NCBI RefSeq assembly: GCF_025154055.1
Contig: NZ_JAOALK010000018.1
Coordinates: 55,089-119,088, forward strand
Source of the DNA: Aquibacillus koreensis
GTDB lineage: Bacteria > Bacillota > Bacilli > Bacillales > Amphibacillaceae
Direction: 5' to 3'
DNA length: 64,000 bases
The translations under genes and the position numbers were made by a program. Below the pieces are notes generated by a model. That model saw nothing but the letters and a program-made list of their open reading frames with translations, searched no databases and was not told the DNA's origin. This document shows positions 1 through 7,813 of this stretch, piece after piece (within the stretch, counting starts at the first letter, position 1; each line of letters starts with the position of its first letter).

Positions 1-568
1 TCCCTAGTTGGACTAACGCTTTCGGAGATAGTTCCCCTGCATGTTGAAGGTAACATGCGATTTGTATGCAGTTTTCTCTATAAGCAGTCATGATTTGTTT
101 TCGGGTACTTCCACCTATATTATAATCGCCGCTTCTCCCGTTTATCTCAGTCATTATAGATTGTCGTTTGCGTTTATTTCGATTTAAACTTTTTTTTCGA
201 TCGAAAGGGGTAGGATCCATAACAACTTCTACTTTTTTACGACTTCCATTTAACGAAACAAGAATTAGCCCTAGTTCTAATCTGCGAACTAAGTGGCACG
301 TATCTCTCCATCGTTTAGAGCGTAAGTTGTACTTTGGCTTTGGTACCGCTATGTACACAGACTCTGTCATTCGTTGTCTTTTGGTTGCTTGGATGAGAAG
401 ATCAACACTTAAATTTAGCTTGAGTTCAATAATGACCAATTCATCTTCCTTAACTAATGTAATATCACAGTCCTTCACTTCCCCATATACGTCATATCCA
501 TGTCGCTTGAAATAGCGTTGAATGGGTTTATATAAGTCTTCTTCTTTTGGCTTTAGTGTTTCTTTCAT
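1..568 (-). CDS. DUF2161 family PD-(D/E)XK nuclease-like protein, cut by the left edge
   Basis: The gene reads leftward from ATG 568 and stays open to base 1, giving about 189 residues without a stop. The N-terminus MKETLKPKEEDLYKPIQRYF is followed by a short stretch ending in DCDITLV and then VIIELKLNL. This E...D...(I/E)LK spacing is the core of PD-(D/E)XK phosphodiesterase folds and matches the DUF2161 family as I know it. The open segment ends in LSPKALVQLG, which fits a small C-terminal domain of that family. An in-frame ATG at 586 is an alternative start; neither has a convincing ribosome binding site. The cellular substrate is not known. The frame and motif pattern are clear; the family name is from recognition, not a search. 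Confidence 0.7.
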   Translation of the reverse strand, partial: MKETLKPKEEDLYKPIQRYFKRHGYDVYGEVKDCDITLVKEDELVIIELKLNLSVDLLIQATKRQRMTESVYIAVPKPKYNLRSKRWRDTCHLVRRLELGLILVSLNGSRKKVEVVMDPTPFDRKKSLNRNKRKRQSIMTEINGRSGDYNIGGSTRKQIMTAYRENCIQIACYLQHAGELSPKALVQLG

Positions 569-736
569 TTTGTATGCACCGTCCATATTATAACGTTGTA
601 TATCTATTATTCTATCATAGAGGCACAAGTGATTATCCTCTTTCCTGATTTAGCACATTCTAAGAGACAAATTGTATATACTCGGCTATTTTATAAAATG
701 TAGGAGGGGTCATTGTCGACTCGATAACTATTTTAG

Positions 737-862
737 GAAAAAGGCTATTCAACATCCGAATATATTAAAAAGCGCATTATAGCAACCTTTGCCAACAAGA
801 GTGAAAGCAAACGTAAAGAAATTATTATAAATATAGGTAAGACATTGTGGAAGATGAATTAG
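737..862 (+). pseudogene. Unidentified coding remnant between the DUF2161 gene and the aldo/keto reductase
   Basis: The intergenic stretch 569-965 contains an open frame of 41 codons that follows directly on a stop codon and has no start codon. It reads EKGYSTSEYIKKRIIATFAN and ends GKTLWKMN. Its composition, rich in Lys, Ile and Glu, looks like a helical protein tail rather than random sequence. I do not recognise the family. The rest of 569-965 shows no further gene. The remnant status is inferred from the missing start. Confidence 0.25.
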
Positions 863-965
863 GTATCATTTAAATTAATTTTTCACTATAAACGGATCAA
901 GACTCTTACGGGACAACGGACCTCATTATGTGGTAATCTTAGGATACTAAAGAGAGGAGTGGGTA

Positions 966-1814
966 GTGGTGAGTATTTCTGTTCCTGAAATTACGTTGCT
1001 TGACGGTTTAACGGTACCGGTAATTGGTTTGGGTACCTATAAATTGAAAGGAAATGACGGTGTTGAATCTATAAAAACAGCGATTGATGATGTTGGATAT
1101 AGATTACTAGATTCAGCTTACAATTATGAAAATGAAGGTACGCTTGGAGAAGCCGTAAGACGTAGTTCTGTTACAAGAGAGGAGTTGCGAATTACTTCTA
1201 AATTACCAGGACGTTTTCAAGAATACGACAAAGCAATTACTACGATCCAGGAATCCTTGTACCGAGCTAATCTTGATTATTATGACTTGTATTTAATCCA
1301 TTGGCCAAACCCAATTACAGATCGTTATGTTGAAGCATGGCACGCGATGATTGAGGCTAAAAAGCGTGGCTATATTCGGTCTATAGGTGTGTGTAACTTT
1401 TTACCCGTACATTTAGATCGTTTGGAATCAGAAACTGGCGTTAAACCGAGCATCAATCAAATAGAATTGCACCCTTATTTTAACCAAGCAGAACAACGAG
1501 AATATCATGAAAGAAATGGGATAAGGACTCAGTCATGGAGTCCACTAGCTCGCGCGAATGATATACTACATGATGAAACGATCCAACAAATTGCACAACA
1601 TCATAGCAAAACAAACTCACAAATCATCCTGCGATGGCATTATCAATTAGGTGCAATTGCAATACCGAAATCTGCATCACCTGAACGCCAACATGAAAAT
1701 ATATCTATATTCGACTTTTCACTCGATCAAACTGAAATGAATCAAATTTCAGGCCTTACAAGAGTAGACGGACGACTAAACAACCAAGACCCAGCAACAT
1801 ACGAAGAATTCTAA
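966..1814 (+). CDS. Aldo/keto reductase
   Basis: This is a 282-residue NADPH-dependent aldehyde or ketone reductase of the single-domain TIM-barrel family. The catalytic tetrad is visible: Asp49 and Tyr54 in LLDSAYNYENE, Lys79 in ITSKLPG and His112 in YLIHWPNP. Strand-ending motifs GVCNF, NQIELHPY, SWSPLA and IPKSASPER, the last a cofactor-phosphate loop, are all present, and the length is typical for the family. The start is GTG 966 or the adjacent GTG 969, behind GAGGAGT at 954-960. It stands alone, with a copy of the AGAACCGTCCC repeat just downstream, so context does not reveal the substrate. Close relatives in Bacillaceae include YvgN/YtbE-type general reductases acting on glyoxals; that role is only inferred. 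Confidence 0.9.
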   Translation: MVSISVPEITLLDGLTVPVIGLGTYKLKGNDGVESIKTAIDDVGYRLLDSAYNYENEGTLGEAVRRSSVTREELRITSKLPGRFQEYDKAITTIQESLYRANLDYYDLYLIHWPNPITDRYVEAWHAMIEAKKRGYIRSIGVCNFLPVHLDRLESETGVKPSINQIELHPYFNQAEQREYHERNGIRTQSWSPLARANDILHDETIQQIAQHHSKTNSQIILRWHYQLGAIAIPKSASPERQHENISIFDFSLDQTEMNQISGLTRVDGRLNNQDPATYEEF

Positions 1815-1837
1815 AAGCCAGAAACAAGGGGACAGAT

Positions 1838-1864
1838 CATGGAAACAGAGGGACGGTTCTCTTG
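1838..1864. repeat. Partial copy of the AGAACCGTCCC palindromic repeat
   Basis: The stretch AGAGGGACGGTTCTCTTGCT is one arm of the dispersed palindrome seen complete at 7667-7724 and 21899-21960. Only one arm is recognisable here, with a degraded arm-like GGGGACAGATCATGGAAAC just upstream. Confidence 0.6.
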
Positions 1865-1915
1865 CTTCTTTTTGACTTAGTAAACATCATAACAAGTTGA
1901 GAAAGGATGATTCAA

Positions 1916-3178
1916 TTGGGTAAGCAACAAAACTGGGCGGGTAACTTTACATATAGTACACAGAACTGGCATGTACCAAAGAATATAGAAGAAGTGCAAC
2001 AGTTAGTGAGCCGGTTAAGTAAGTTGAAAGTAGTGGGAACGAGGCACTCCTTTAATAATATTGCGGACTCAACGGAGAATATTGTTTCATTAGAAAACCT
2101 TAATCAAGTTTTAGCATTAGATCCGGAACAAATGACTGTTACCGTAGAAGCTGGTATAAAATATAGTGATCTTTGTAAGTACCTTAACGAACATGGATTT
2201 GCATTACACAACCTGGCTTCCCTTCCGCATATTTCTGTTGCTGGTGCATGTACAACGGCAACACATGGATCAGGTGATAAAAATAGCAATCTAGCAACCG
2301 TGGTTCGATCGTTAGAAATCGTTACGGCGGAAGGGGATCTCGTACATTTTTCTCGTGAAAAAGACGCGGAAGAGTTCAATGCAGTTGTAGTAGGGCTAGG
2401 TGGATTAGGTGTTGTAACAAAAATCACCCTAGATGTGGTGCCAACTTACCATATGAGGCAAGATCTTTATGAAAACTTACCTCTTTCCAATCTAAAAGAT
2501 CATTTCGACGATATTTTCTCTAGCGCATATAGTGTTAGCCTTTTTACAGATTGGAAAGATGAGTCTTTTAACCAAGTCTGGTTAAAAGAGTTGGTTACTG
2601 ATCAAAGTAAATTAACACGTAATCCGACGTTCTTTGAAGCAACACTTGCAAAAGAAAAGTGCCACCCAGTACCGGGACATGGATCTGAGCATTGTACCGA
2701 ACAATTAGGTGAACCAGGGATTTGGCATGACCGTCTTCCGCATTTTCATATGGATTTCACTCCAAGCAGTGGAAAGGAGATACAGTCAGAATTTATAGTT
2801 CCTCGACAATACGGCTATGATGCGCTAGTGGCTCTCTGTGAACTACAAGAGGACATCTCACCAATCTTACATATTTCCGAGATCCGCACGATAGCGTCTG
2901 ATGATTTATGGATGAGTATGAATTATAAACAAGACTCAGTAGGCATTCACTTTACGTTTAAAGATGATTTGGAAGCTGTAAAGAAAGTAATTCCTAAAAT
3001 TGAAGCGAAACTCGCACCATATCATGCTCGACCGCATTGGGGCAAGGTGTTTACGATGGAGCCGTCACAGCTTCAAGCCTTGTACGAAAAACTTCCAGAA
3101 TTTAGGAAGATTTTAGAGAAATATGATCCAAAAGGAAAGTTCCGTAACGAATTTTTAGACACCTATATATTTGAATGA
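1916..3178 (+). CDS. FAD-dependent alditol/xylitol oxidase-like protein
   Basis: A 420-residue flavoprotein of the VAO/D-arabinono-lactone oxidase family. The N-terminal FAD domain shows KVVGTRHSFNNIADS, where the His in GTRHSFN is the residue that binds FAD covalently in Streptomyces alditol oxidase AldO, then ISVAGACTTATHGSG and VVVGLGGLGVVTKI. The C-terminus has the substrate-domain motif ARPHWGKVF. The likely reaction is oxidation of a polyol such as xylitol with O2 to an aldose plus peroxide, in the cytoplasm; the exact substrate is unproven. I prefer TTG 1916 over the upstream ATG 1907, because AAAGGATG at 1903-1909 overlaps that ATG and sits at normal distance from the TTG. The gene is monocistronic and ends in a strong terminator. 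A polyol oxidase fits the sugar-use genes further right. Confidence 0.82.
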   Translation: MGKQQNWAGNFTYSTQNWHVPKNIEEVQQLVSRLSKLKVVGTRHSFNNIADSTENIVSLENLNQVLALDPEQMTVTVEAGIKYSDLCKYLNEHGFALHNLASLPHISVAGACTTATHGSGDKNSNLATVVRSLEIVTAEGDLVHFSREKDAEEFNAVVVGLGGLGVVTKITLDVVPTYHMRQDLYENLPLSNLKDHFDDIFSSAYSVSLFTDWKDESFNQVWLKELVTDQSKLTRNPTFFEATLAKEKCHPVPGHGSEHCTEQLGEPGIWHDRLPHFHMDFTPSSGKEIQSEFIVPRQYGYDALVALCELQEDISPILHISEIRTIASDDLWMSMNYKQDSVGIHFTFKDDLEAVKKVIPKIEAKLAPYHARPHWGKVFTMEPSQLQALYEKLPEFRKILEKYDPKGKFRNEFLDTYIFE

Positions 3179-3199
3179 CTGAAATAAGACATTCCTATA

Positions 3200-3237
3200 G
3201 TGGGACAAGGAAGCATATTCCTTGTCCCACATTTTTT
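3200..3237 (+). terminator. Rho-independent terminator of the alditol-oxidase-like gene
   Basis: A 12-bp perfect stem, GTGGGACAAGGA pairing with TCCTTGTCCCAC, has a 7-base loop and is followed by a T-rich run. It lies 21 bases after the stop. Confidence 0.9.
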
Positions 3238-3300
3238 GTGAAAGTTTTTGTATAAAAAACAGCGATACTGGGAAGAAATATTAGAGTGCGATTGATTCGA

Positions 3301-3375
3301 TCCACAGTAGCTCAGTGGTAGAGCAATCGGCTGTTAACCGATCGGTCGTAGGTTCGAGTCCTACCTGTGGAGCCA
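3301..3375 (+). tRNA. tRNA-Asn (anticodon GTT)
   Basis: The 7-bp acceptor TCCACAG/CTGTGGA encloses a D-arm with AGTGGTAGAG, an anticodon arm ATCGG-CTGTTAA-CCGAT, and a T-arm GTAGG-TTCGAGT-CCTAC. The loop gives anticodon GTT. The CCA end is encoded at 3373-3375. Confidence 0.95.
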
Positions 3376-3377
3376 GT

Positions 3378-3449
3378 GGAGAAGTACTTAAGTAAGTAAG
3401 AGGCGCCCCTGCTTTTGGCAGTGAGAGGGTTCAAATCCCTCCTTCTCCG
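3378..3449 (+). pseudogene. tRNA-Ser(GCT)-like degenerate tRNA lacking its variable arm and CCA
   Basis: Acceptor GGAGAAG/CTTCTCC and a perfect T-arm GAGGG-TTCAAAT-CCCTC are those of Bacillus tRNA-Ser. The D-loop lacks the usual GG, and the anticodon stem CGCCC/TGGCA has mismatches at both ends. The variable region is 4 bases instead of the long serine arm, and no CCA follows the discriminator G (next bases TTTT). The loop CTGCTTT would show GCT. Total length is 72 bases, the size of a class I tRNA. It lies between two intact tRNAs with 2- and 6-base gaps, so it is probably co-transcribed. I read it as a decayed tRNA-Ser, perhaps through deletion of the variable arm. Confidence 0.7.
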
Positions 3450-3455
3450 TTTTAT

Positions 3456-3530
3456 TGGGCCATAGCCAAGCGGTAAGGCAGCGGTTTTTGGTACCGTTAT
3501 GCGCTGGTTCGAATCCAGCTGGCCCAGCCA
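3456..3530 (+). tRNA. tRNA-Gln (anticodon TTG)
   Basis: Acceptor TGGGCCA/TGGCCCA, a D-arm with AAGCGGTAAGGC, anticodon arm GCGGT-TTTTGGT-ACCGT giving TTG, T-arm with GGTTCGAATCC, and an encoded CCA at 3528-3530. Confidence 0.95.
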
Positions 3531-3556
3531 TCACATCTACATAAATATTTAATAAA

Positions 3557-3602
3557 AATGACTACGTGTCGCGTTTATCGCTCAAACGTAGTCATTTTTT
3601 TG
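3557..3602 (+). terminator. Terminator of the tRNA cluster
   Basis: Stem AATGACTACGT pairing with ACGTAGTCATT over 11 bp, then seven T residues. It closes the three-unit tRNA transcript 26 bases after tRNA-Gln. Confidence 0.9.
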
Positions 3603-4046
3603 TAGGCTATTTTCAATCGGAAAATGGAAACGAAAGAACCGTCCCCCTGTTTCCATTTAACTACCACTAGAAAAAGTTAGGTCAAATATCCAGTTAGTTA
3701 CACTTTGTTTAGATGAGAACAACTCTTGTGGTAAGAATATGTCCCAAATAATTAGAACTATGGTTGGTTCCCAAAAGAAGTAATTCAAAGAACCAAATAA
3801 GCACACGCAATACTTTCAAAAAAGGATGGATTTATTTTGTATCGTTAATAAGGTCGAGGAATGCATAGTTTCATGACAAAAAACCTAATGATAAACATTT
3901 ATAATCAGGAATTCTAACCTGTGCCTTTTCTCCAAATTGTAGTCATAAATTGTGTAATCGTCGTTTTTTTTCTTATTTGTCCCAAAATTTTAAAAAGTAT
4001 AATTTAAATCCATAATTTTCTATGGTATATTAAGTATAAATACAAC
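3603..4046. other. Intergenic stretch with one repeat copy (3620-3660)
   Basis: At 3620-3660 a copy of the dispersed repeat reads ATGGAAACGAAAGAACCGTC, with a mirrored TTTCCAT end. The remaining 390 bases are AT-rich and I see no gene, tRNA or convincing structured RNA in them. Confidence 0.6.
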
Positions 4047-4062
4047 GAAGGGGGTAGTGTAC

Positions 4063-4566
4063 TTGAAAAAGTCGTTACTTAGCATGTTTTTATTCATACT
4101 CATCTTAATGTTAGCAGGATGCATTGAAGAAGGAGAAGAATCTTCATCGTTGGCAGACGAATTAAGTGGTGAAGGACAAACAGAAGAGCCGGCAAATGAA
4201 GAACCAGTGGAAGAAGAACCAGAAGAAGAACCAGAAGAAGATGCAACACCAAAAAAGGATAAATCAGAAGTGCTAGAACAACTTCCAACAGAATTTCCTC
4301 TTCCTGAAAGCCATAATATGCTAGATGCAACTGAAACTGAGTTAAACGGATCGAAGGCTATTAAAATTAGTTTTTCATTCAGCTCAGATGCGGAAGAATA
4401 TTTGGAAGCATCAAAACAATTTGCAGAAGATAATGGCTATGAAGTTGTCCCTGATGAAGGTGGCAAAATGCGCTACTCAGCTGAAGGTGATGGTGGTGGA
4501 TACACTGTAAGTATTGATCAGATGGGGATTAATATCGCTGCTGTAACCCTAACTGTAGCTGAATAA
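4063..4566 (+). CDS. Small acidic lipoprotein of unknown function
   Basis: The TTG start at 4063 follows GAAGGGGG at 4047-4054 with 8 bases of spacing; the in-frame GTG 4057 is too close to that site. The protein has 167 residues. Residues 1-20 form a signal peptide ending in the lipobox LMLAGC, so the mature protein should be lipid-anchored on the outer face of the membrane. A low-complexity Glu/Pro linker of EEPEEEP-like repeats joins it to a C-terminal globular domain of about 95 residues that begins LPTEFPLPESHNM and contains alternating beta-like segments. I do not recognise that domain. A strong terminator follows, so the gene is monocistronic. Confidence 0.8.
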   Translation: MKKSLLSMFLFILILMLAGCIEEGEESSSLADELSGEGQTEEPANEEPVEEEPEEEPEEDATPKKDKSEVLEQLPTEFPLPESHNMLDATETELNGSKAIKISFSFSSDAEEYLEASKQFAEDNGYEVVPDEGGKMRYSAEGDGGGYTVSIDQMGINIAAVTLTVAE

Positions 4567-4610
4567 TGTAAGCGATAACAATTTGCAACAGATAAATTTG
4601 TATGCGGTGT

Positions 4611-4656
4611 CAGGTGTTAACTGTGAATTATTCATAGTTAACACCTGATGTTTTTT
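4611..4656 (+). terminator. Terminator after the acidic lipoprotein gene
   Basis: CAGGTGTTAACT pairs with AGTTAACACCTG over 12 bp and is followed by TGTTTTTTGTTT. Confidence 0.9.
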
Positions 4657-4787
4657 GTTTATGAAAAATGTAAAGGCGTTTTATGTTAACATAGATGGAG
4701 AAATTTCACACTACAGAGATTGAAAGATTTGAAACACTGAATCAAGGGTGAGAATCAGGATTATTATTAAACAGGTGGGGTGAATAG

Positions 4788-5201
4788 ATGTTTAAGAGGT
4801 TTTTTTACATAATTTTATTGTCATTCCAAGTCATTCTCTCAGCTTGTAATTCAGATTCACATGTAGAATCGATAGTAAAACCTATAAAAGGTATGTTTGG
4901 AGAATCGGGTATCCAATTGCAAGAGAAAGAGGAAAAATCAAATACTTTTACTTTTTCTGGTTCAGATGAGGAGCATTATACGTTTAATGACGGAAATATA
5001 TATTTATTATATAACTTCAGTAACAGAGATAGAGTTGCAGAACAACTAACAACGGTATTTGCGGAAGAAGAATTTCCTTATGGAGTTAGTAGATTAAAAA
5101 CAGAACAGTTCATAATTATTTTTATTGCTGATTCTGAAAGTAATGATACAAAGGAGAAAATTGAGTCTGTTTTTCAGGAATTAAAAAGTAGACAATGGTA
5201 A
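4788..5201 (+). CDS. Small lipoprotein of unknown function
   Basis: A 137-residue protein starting at ATG 4788 behind AGGTGGGGTG. The N-terminus MFKRFFYIILLSF has a hydrophobic core and a lipobox VILSAC with Cys20, so it is predicted to be a membrane-anchored lipoprotein. The mature part contains a beta-rich pattern, TFTFSGSDEEHYTFNDGNIY, and no motif I recognise. It lies between another lipoprotein and a DUF1456 gene, each with its own promoter-sized gap, so no operon is evident. Confidence 0.72.
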   Translation: MFKRFFYIILLSFQVILSACNSDSHVESIVKPIKGMFGESGIQLQEKEEKSNTFTFSGSDEEHYTFNDGNIYLLYNFSNRDRVAEQLTTVFAEEEFPYGVSRLKTEQFIIIFIADSESNDTKEKIESVFQELKSRQW

Positions 5202-5240
5202 TGTATGAAGGCATTTCAAAACGGATTTTTGAAATGCAAA

Positions 5241-5272
5241 CGTAAACAAAAGAACCGTCCCCATGTTTCCAC
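5241..5272. repeat. Copy of the AGAACCGTCCC palindromic repeat
   Basis: Reads AAAAGAACCGTCCCCATGTT, then TCCAC. It is a single arm with the GTTTCC end preserved, in the gap between two genes. Confidence 0.65.
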
Positions 5273-5342
5273 TGTATTTGGTAATACTATTAGTGTTATG
5301 CTTTAATTGTTGCACTAGATTGTATTGTTGGAGGGTTATAGG

Positions 5343-5873
5343 ATGGATATGAATAATAATGATATATTAATTAGATTACGATATGCTTTGGATATAAAAG
5401 ATCGTGAAATGGTCGAGATCTTCAAGCTTGGAGGTATGGAGCGAACGATGGAAGAAGTGCAAAAGCTCCTAACAAAAACAAAGGACAGTATGGATTATGA
5501 TAATGACTCTTTAGACACTCAAGAGGAAGACAATATTCCTTGTGATAATGTCACACTAGAATCCTTTCTGAATGGTTTGATAGTCTTTAAAAGAGGTAAA
5601 CAAGATCCGAAACCTGGACAAACTGAGAGACCTCCAATGGTGATGAAGAATAACAGAAGTGTAAATAACGTATTGTTGAAAAAGTTGAAAATAGCGCTAG
5701 CATTAAAAAGTGAAGACATGATTGATATATTAAATGAAGCAGGCGTTGTCGTTACGAAAGGTGAAATTAGTGCTATATTGAGAAAAGAAGGACATAAGAA
5801 TTACATAGAATGTGGTGATCGATACGCTCGTAACTTTTTAAAAGGACTAGCTATCAAATATAGAAATAATTAG
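5343..5873 (+). CDS. DUF1456 family protein (YehS-like)
   Basis: The protein has two repeats of the DUF1456 unit. The first begins NNNDILIRLRYALDIKDREM and the second NNVLLKKLKIALALKSEDMI. Each is a helical unit of about 65 residues containing the pattern LR(Y/I)AL...MI(E/D)I. They are separated by an acidic linker, and the C-terminus has the family's ARNFLKGLAIKYR. The 176-residue length is normal for the family, which has no firmly assigned role. Start ATG 5343 is chosen because GGAGGG at 5330-5335 sits 7 bases upstream; ATG 5349 is a possible alternative. Confidence 0.85.
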   Translation: MDMNNNDILIRLRYALDIKDREMVEIFKLGGMERTMEEVQKLLTKTKDSMDYDNDSLDTQEEDNIPCDNVTLESFLNGLIVFKRGKQDPKPGQTERPPMVMKNNRSVNNVLLKKLKIALALKSEDMIDILNEAGVVVTKGEISAILRKEGHKNYIECGDRYARNFLKGLAIKYRNN

Positions 5874-6026
5874 AAGTGGATTCATGTACGTTCTGCATGC
5901 AAAAGAGTGACGGTAGTGCCTAATTGATGTTCGTATATTCCTTGCAAACGAGTTGATGTTTAGTCTTATTCATTCGTGGAAACACCTATTGTAAGACAAG
6001 TCATAAAGTATTGGAGGAGATAATTC

Positions 6027-6218
6027 ATGAAAAAAGTGAATTTCTTATTGCTAGGTATTCCTCTTATAGTAGGCTTGACTTTAACAGGTTGTTCAGAGGA
6101 TGAAAATGAACCCAAGGATGTACCTTCGTATGAACTGGAATTAGAGGAAGATGGTGCCAATGATCTGAATCAGGATGAGGAACAACCAGATTTAGATGAT
6201 GAGCCTTCAGAAGAATAA
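6027..6218 (+). CDS. Very small acidic lipoprotein
   Basis: 63 residues from ATG 6027 behind GGAGGAG. The signal peptide MKKVNFLLLGIPLIVGLTL leads to the lipobox TLTGC, with the anchor Cys at about residue 22. The mature part of about 40 residues is almost entirely acidic (Asp, Glu, Gln, Asn) and probably disordered. No family is recognised. The good ribosome binding site, the lipobox and the strong terminator 11 bases after the stop support a real gene despite its size. Confidence 0.75.
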   Translation: MKKVNFLLLGIPLIVGLTLTGCSEDENEPKDVPSYELELEEDGANDLNQDEEQPDLDDEPSEE

Positions 6219-6229
6219 AAAAGGAAGCA

Positions 6230-6268
6230 GGCGTCTACACACTTTTAGAGGAGTAGACGCCCTTTTTT
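6230..6268 (+). terminator. Terminator of the small acidic lipoprotein gene
   Basis: GGCGTCTAC pairs with GTAGACGCC over 9 bp, followed by C and six T residues. Confidence 0.9.
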
Positions 6269-6293
6269 AGATTGGGAGAAGGAAGATAACCCA

Positions 6294-6330
6294 AAATGGA
6301 AGCAAAAGAACCGTCCCCGTGTTTCCACTT
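6294..6330. repeat. Copy of the AGAACCGTCCC palindromic repeat
   Basis: Reads AAAGAACCGTCCCCGTGTTT with a preceding ATGGAAGC that mirrors the TTTCCAC end. It lies just downstream of the degV stop. Confidence 0.65.
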
Positions 6331-6336
6331 ATTTAT

Positions 6337-7188
6337 TTAAACTTCTAATCCGGCTACTCCAATGCCTCCGGGACCAGCGTGGGTAGAGATCATAGCACCG
6401 GCTTGAATCCATTTTATATTTTTAAAGTTGTTGTCTTTAGCAAGCTGATGCAACTTCTGCTTAATGCTCTCATCTAGTCCTAGGGAGTATATAAAGTAAA
6501 GCTGTTCACGATTAATGTCATAGTTCTTTAAATAATCTTGCAACATTTTTTCGGAGACTCCACTCATTTTTCCACGATATTTTTTGGTGGAAACTAGTTT
6601 TCCTTCAACTAATTCTATAAGAGGCTTTATGTTTAACAAAGTTCCACCAAGATAAGCTGCGTTACTTACGCGGCCACCTGCTCTTAGAAAGTTTAATTTG
6701 CCAGGAATAAATGCTAACCGAGATTTAGGAACGATTGATTCGATTTTCTGTACGAAAGAATCAAGTTGTATATCAGGTTCTTTTTCCAATAAAGATACTG
6801 CGTATAGAACAACGGCACCTAAGCCCCCGGTAACATTTAAGGCATCTATTAGGTGAATATCATTCATATTTTCTACAGCATTCACCGCATTTTGAAAAGA
6901 AACAGATGCTTTCGATGTGTAGCCAATATGTACGATCACGCAATCTGGGTATTCCAATCTTATACGCTTGAAGAACTCCTCGTATTCATGAGCGTTTGTC
7001 GCGGCTGTAGATGGTGTTTTCTTTGTGCGATCATAGTAGTCATATATATCCTGGACAGGGAGGGACCCATCTAAATAGTCTTGTCCATCCATGATGACAT
7101 GCATTGGAACGATTTGAACATTATGTTTTGATACGAGTTCCTCTGGTAAATCGGCTCCACTTTCTGTTGTTAATATAATCTTTCTCAT
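6337..7188 (-). CDS. DegV family fatty-acid-binding protein
   Basis: A 283-residue DegV-type protein. In Gram-positive bacteria these bind fatty acids and act as FakB subunits, which present the acid to the FakA kinase for phosphorylation and entry into phospholipid. Characteristic stretches are ILTTESGADLPEEL at the N-terminus, the KKTPSTAATNAHEY loop, HIGYTSKASVSFQNA, NFLRAGGRVS and the C-terminal THAGPGGIGVAG, where the conserved His contacts the carboxylate. Start ATG 7188 follows AAAGGGGATG; an upstream in-frame extension lacks such a site. No fakA gene is adjacent, so the FakB role is inferred from family only. Confidence 0.9.
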   Translation of the reverse strand: MRKIILTTESGADLPEELVSKHNVQIVPMHVIMDGQDYLDGSLPVQDIYDYYDRTKKTPSTAATNAHEYEEFFKRIRLEYPDCVIVHIGYTSKASVSFQNAVNAVENMNDIHLIDALNVTGGLGAVVLYAVSLLEKEPDIQLDSFVQKIESIVPKSRLAFIPGKLNFLRAGGRVSNAAYLGGTLLNIKPLIELVEGKLVSTKKYRGKMSGVSEKMLQDYLKNYDINREQLYFIYSLGLDESIKQKLHQLAKDNNFKNIKWIQAGAMISTHAGPGGIGVAGLEV

Positions 7189-7418
7189 TTTACATCCCCT
7201 TTCAGAAAATAAAGGTGTTATTAACCGTACATATGTGTATGTTCTACATTTAACTATACAGTAATAAGTGGAGAAAGAAACCATTATTCCGATATACATA
7301 CGTAAATTGCCGGTACATTGCATTAGTATTATTTCCTGAAAATGAGAAATGGAAACCTAAAGGACCTCCTTCTGTCCATAAAGAAGATTACAAATATATG
7401 TCATTGAATGCAAAAACA

Positions 7419-7433
7419 TTGAAAGCGTTTTCT
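7419..7433 (+). promoter_or_regulatory. CcpA cre site upstream of the 56-residue protein
   Basis: TTGAAAGCGTTTTCT fits the catabolite-responsive element WTGNAANCGNWNNCW at every defined position. It lies 54 bases upstream of the ATG at 7487, within promoter range, which suggests glucose control of the small gene. Confidence 0.6.
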
Positions 7434-7486
7434 TTATATAGTAATATAACTTTACTAACAATTTTATATAAAGGGTGAAAAACATC

Positions 7487-7657
7487 ATGAAGCAATACAT
7501 CTTTCTTTTAGAATTTCCTGTTGGCCCAATGGAGGTTAAATTTGAGGCTGAAGGAATGCTAGATGCATTTACGCAAGCTAAAGATTATGTGAAAAAAATA
7601 ATGAAAGATACATCATCTAAAATTGATATTCAGTTTAAAGGCACTGTTTATAATTAG
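7487..7657 (+). CDS. Small conserved-looking protein, 56 residues
   Basis: ATG 7487 lies 8 bases after AAAGGGTG; the in-frame GTG 7475 overlaps that site and is rejected. The sequence begins MKQYIFLLEFPVGPMEVKFE and alternates beta-like and helical segments with no signal peptide, suggesting a small soluble alpha/beta protein. I do not recognise the family. A full copy of the dispersed palindrome lies just downstream and a cre site upstream, so it appears to be an independently regulated single gene. Confidence 0.6.
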   Translation: MKQYIFLLEFPVGPMEVKFEAEGMLDAFTQAKDYVKKIMKDTSSKIDIQFKGTVYN

Positions 7658-7666
7658 ATGCAAAAC

Positions 7667-7724
7667 ACACAGGGACGGTTCTTGTGTTTCAACTTTGTTG
7701 GAAACACAAGAACCGTCCCTGTGT
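7667..7724. repeat. Complete copy of the AGAACCGTCCC palindrome
   Basis: Two perfect 24-base arms, 7667-7690 and 7701-7724, flank a 10-base loop. The arms begin ACACAGGGACGGTTCTTGTG. Transcribed from either strand this would form a very stable hairpin with no T-run, unlike a terminator. It is one of two complete members in the window. Confidence 0.9.
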
Positions 7725-7768
7725 TTATGTTATCTGAAAATTTAGAACTCCATTTGGATATGTATTTC

Positions 7769-7777
7769 TGCTATAAT
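7769..7777 (+). promoter_or_regulatory. Extended -10 promoter element of the sugar-sensing operon
   Basis: TGCTATAAT is a perfect extended -10 hexamer, 36 bases before the start of the sugar-binding sensor gene. No clear -35 is seen, as is common with extended -10 promoters. Confidence 0.6.
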
Positions 7778-7813
7778 GGTAAATATACTCTTTACTAGAA
7801 GGAGCAACATCTT

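Noticed and set aside
3378..3449. Calling the middle tRNA-like element a functional tRNA
   Set aside because: Mismatched anticodon stem, missing D-loop GG, missing variable arm and missing CCA argue against a normal serine tRNA.
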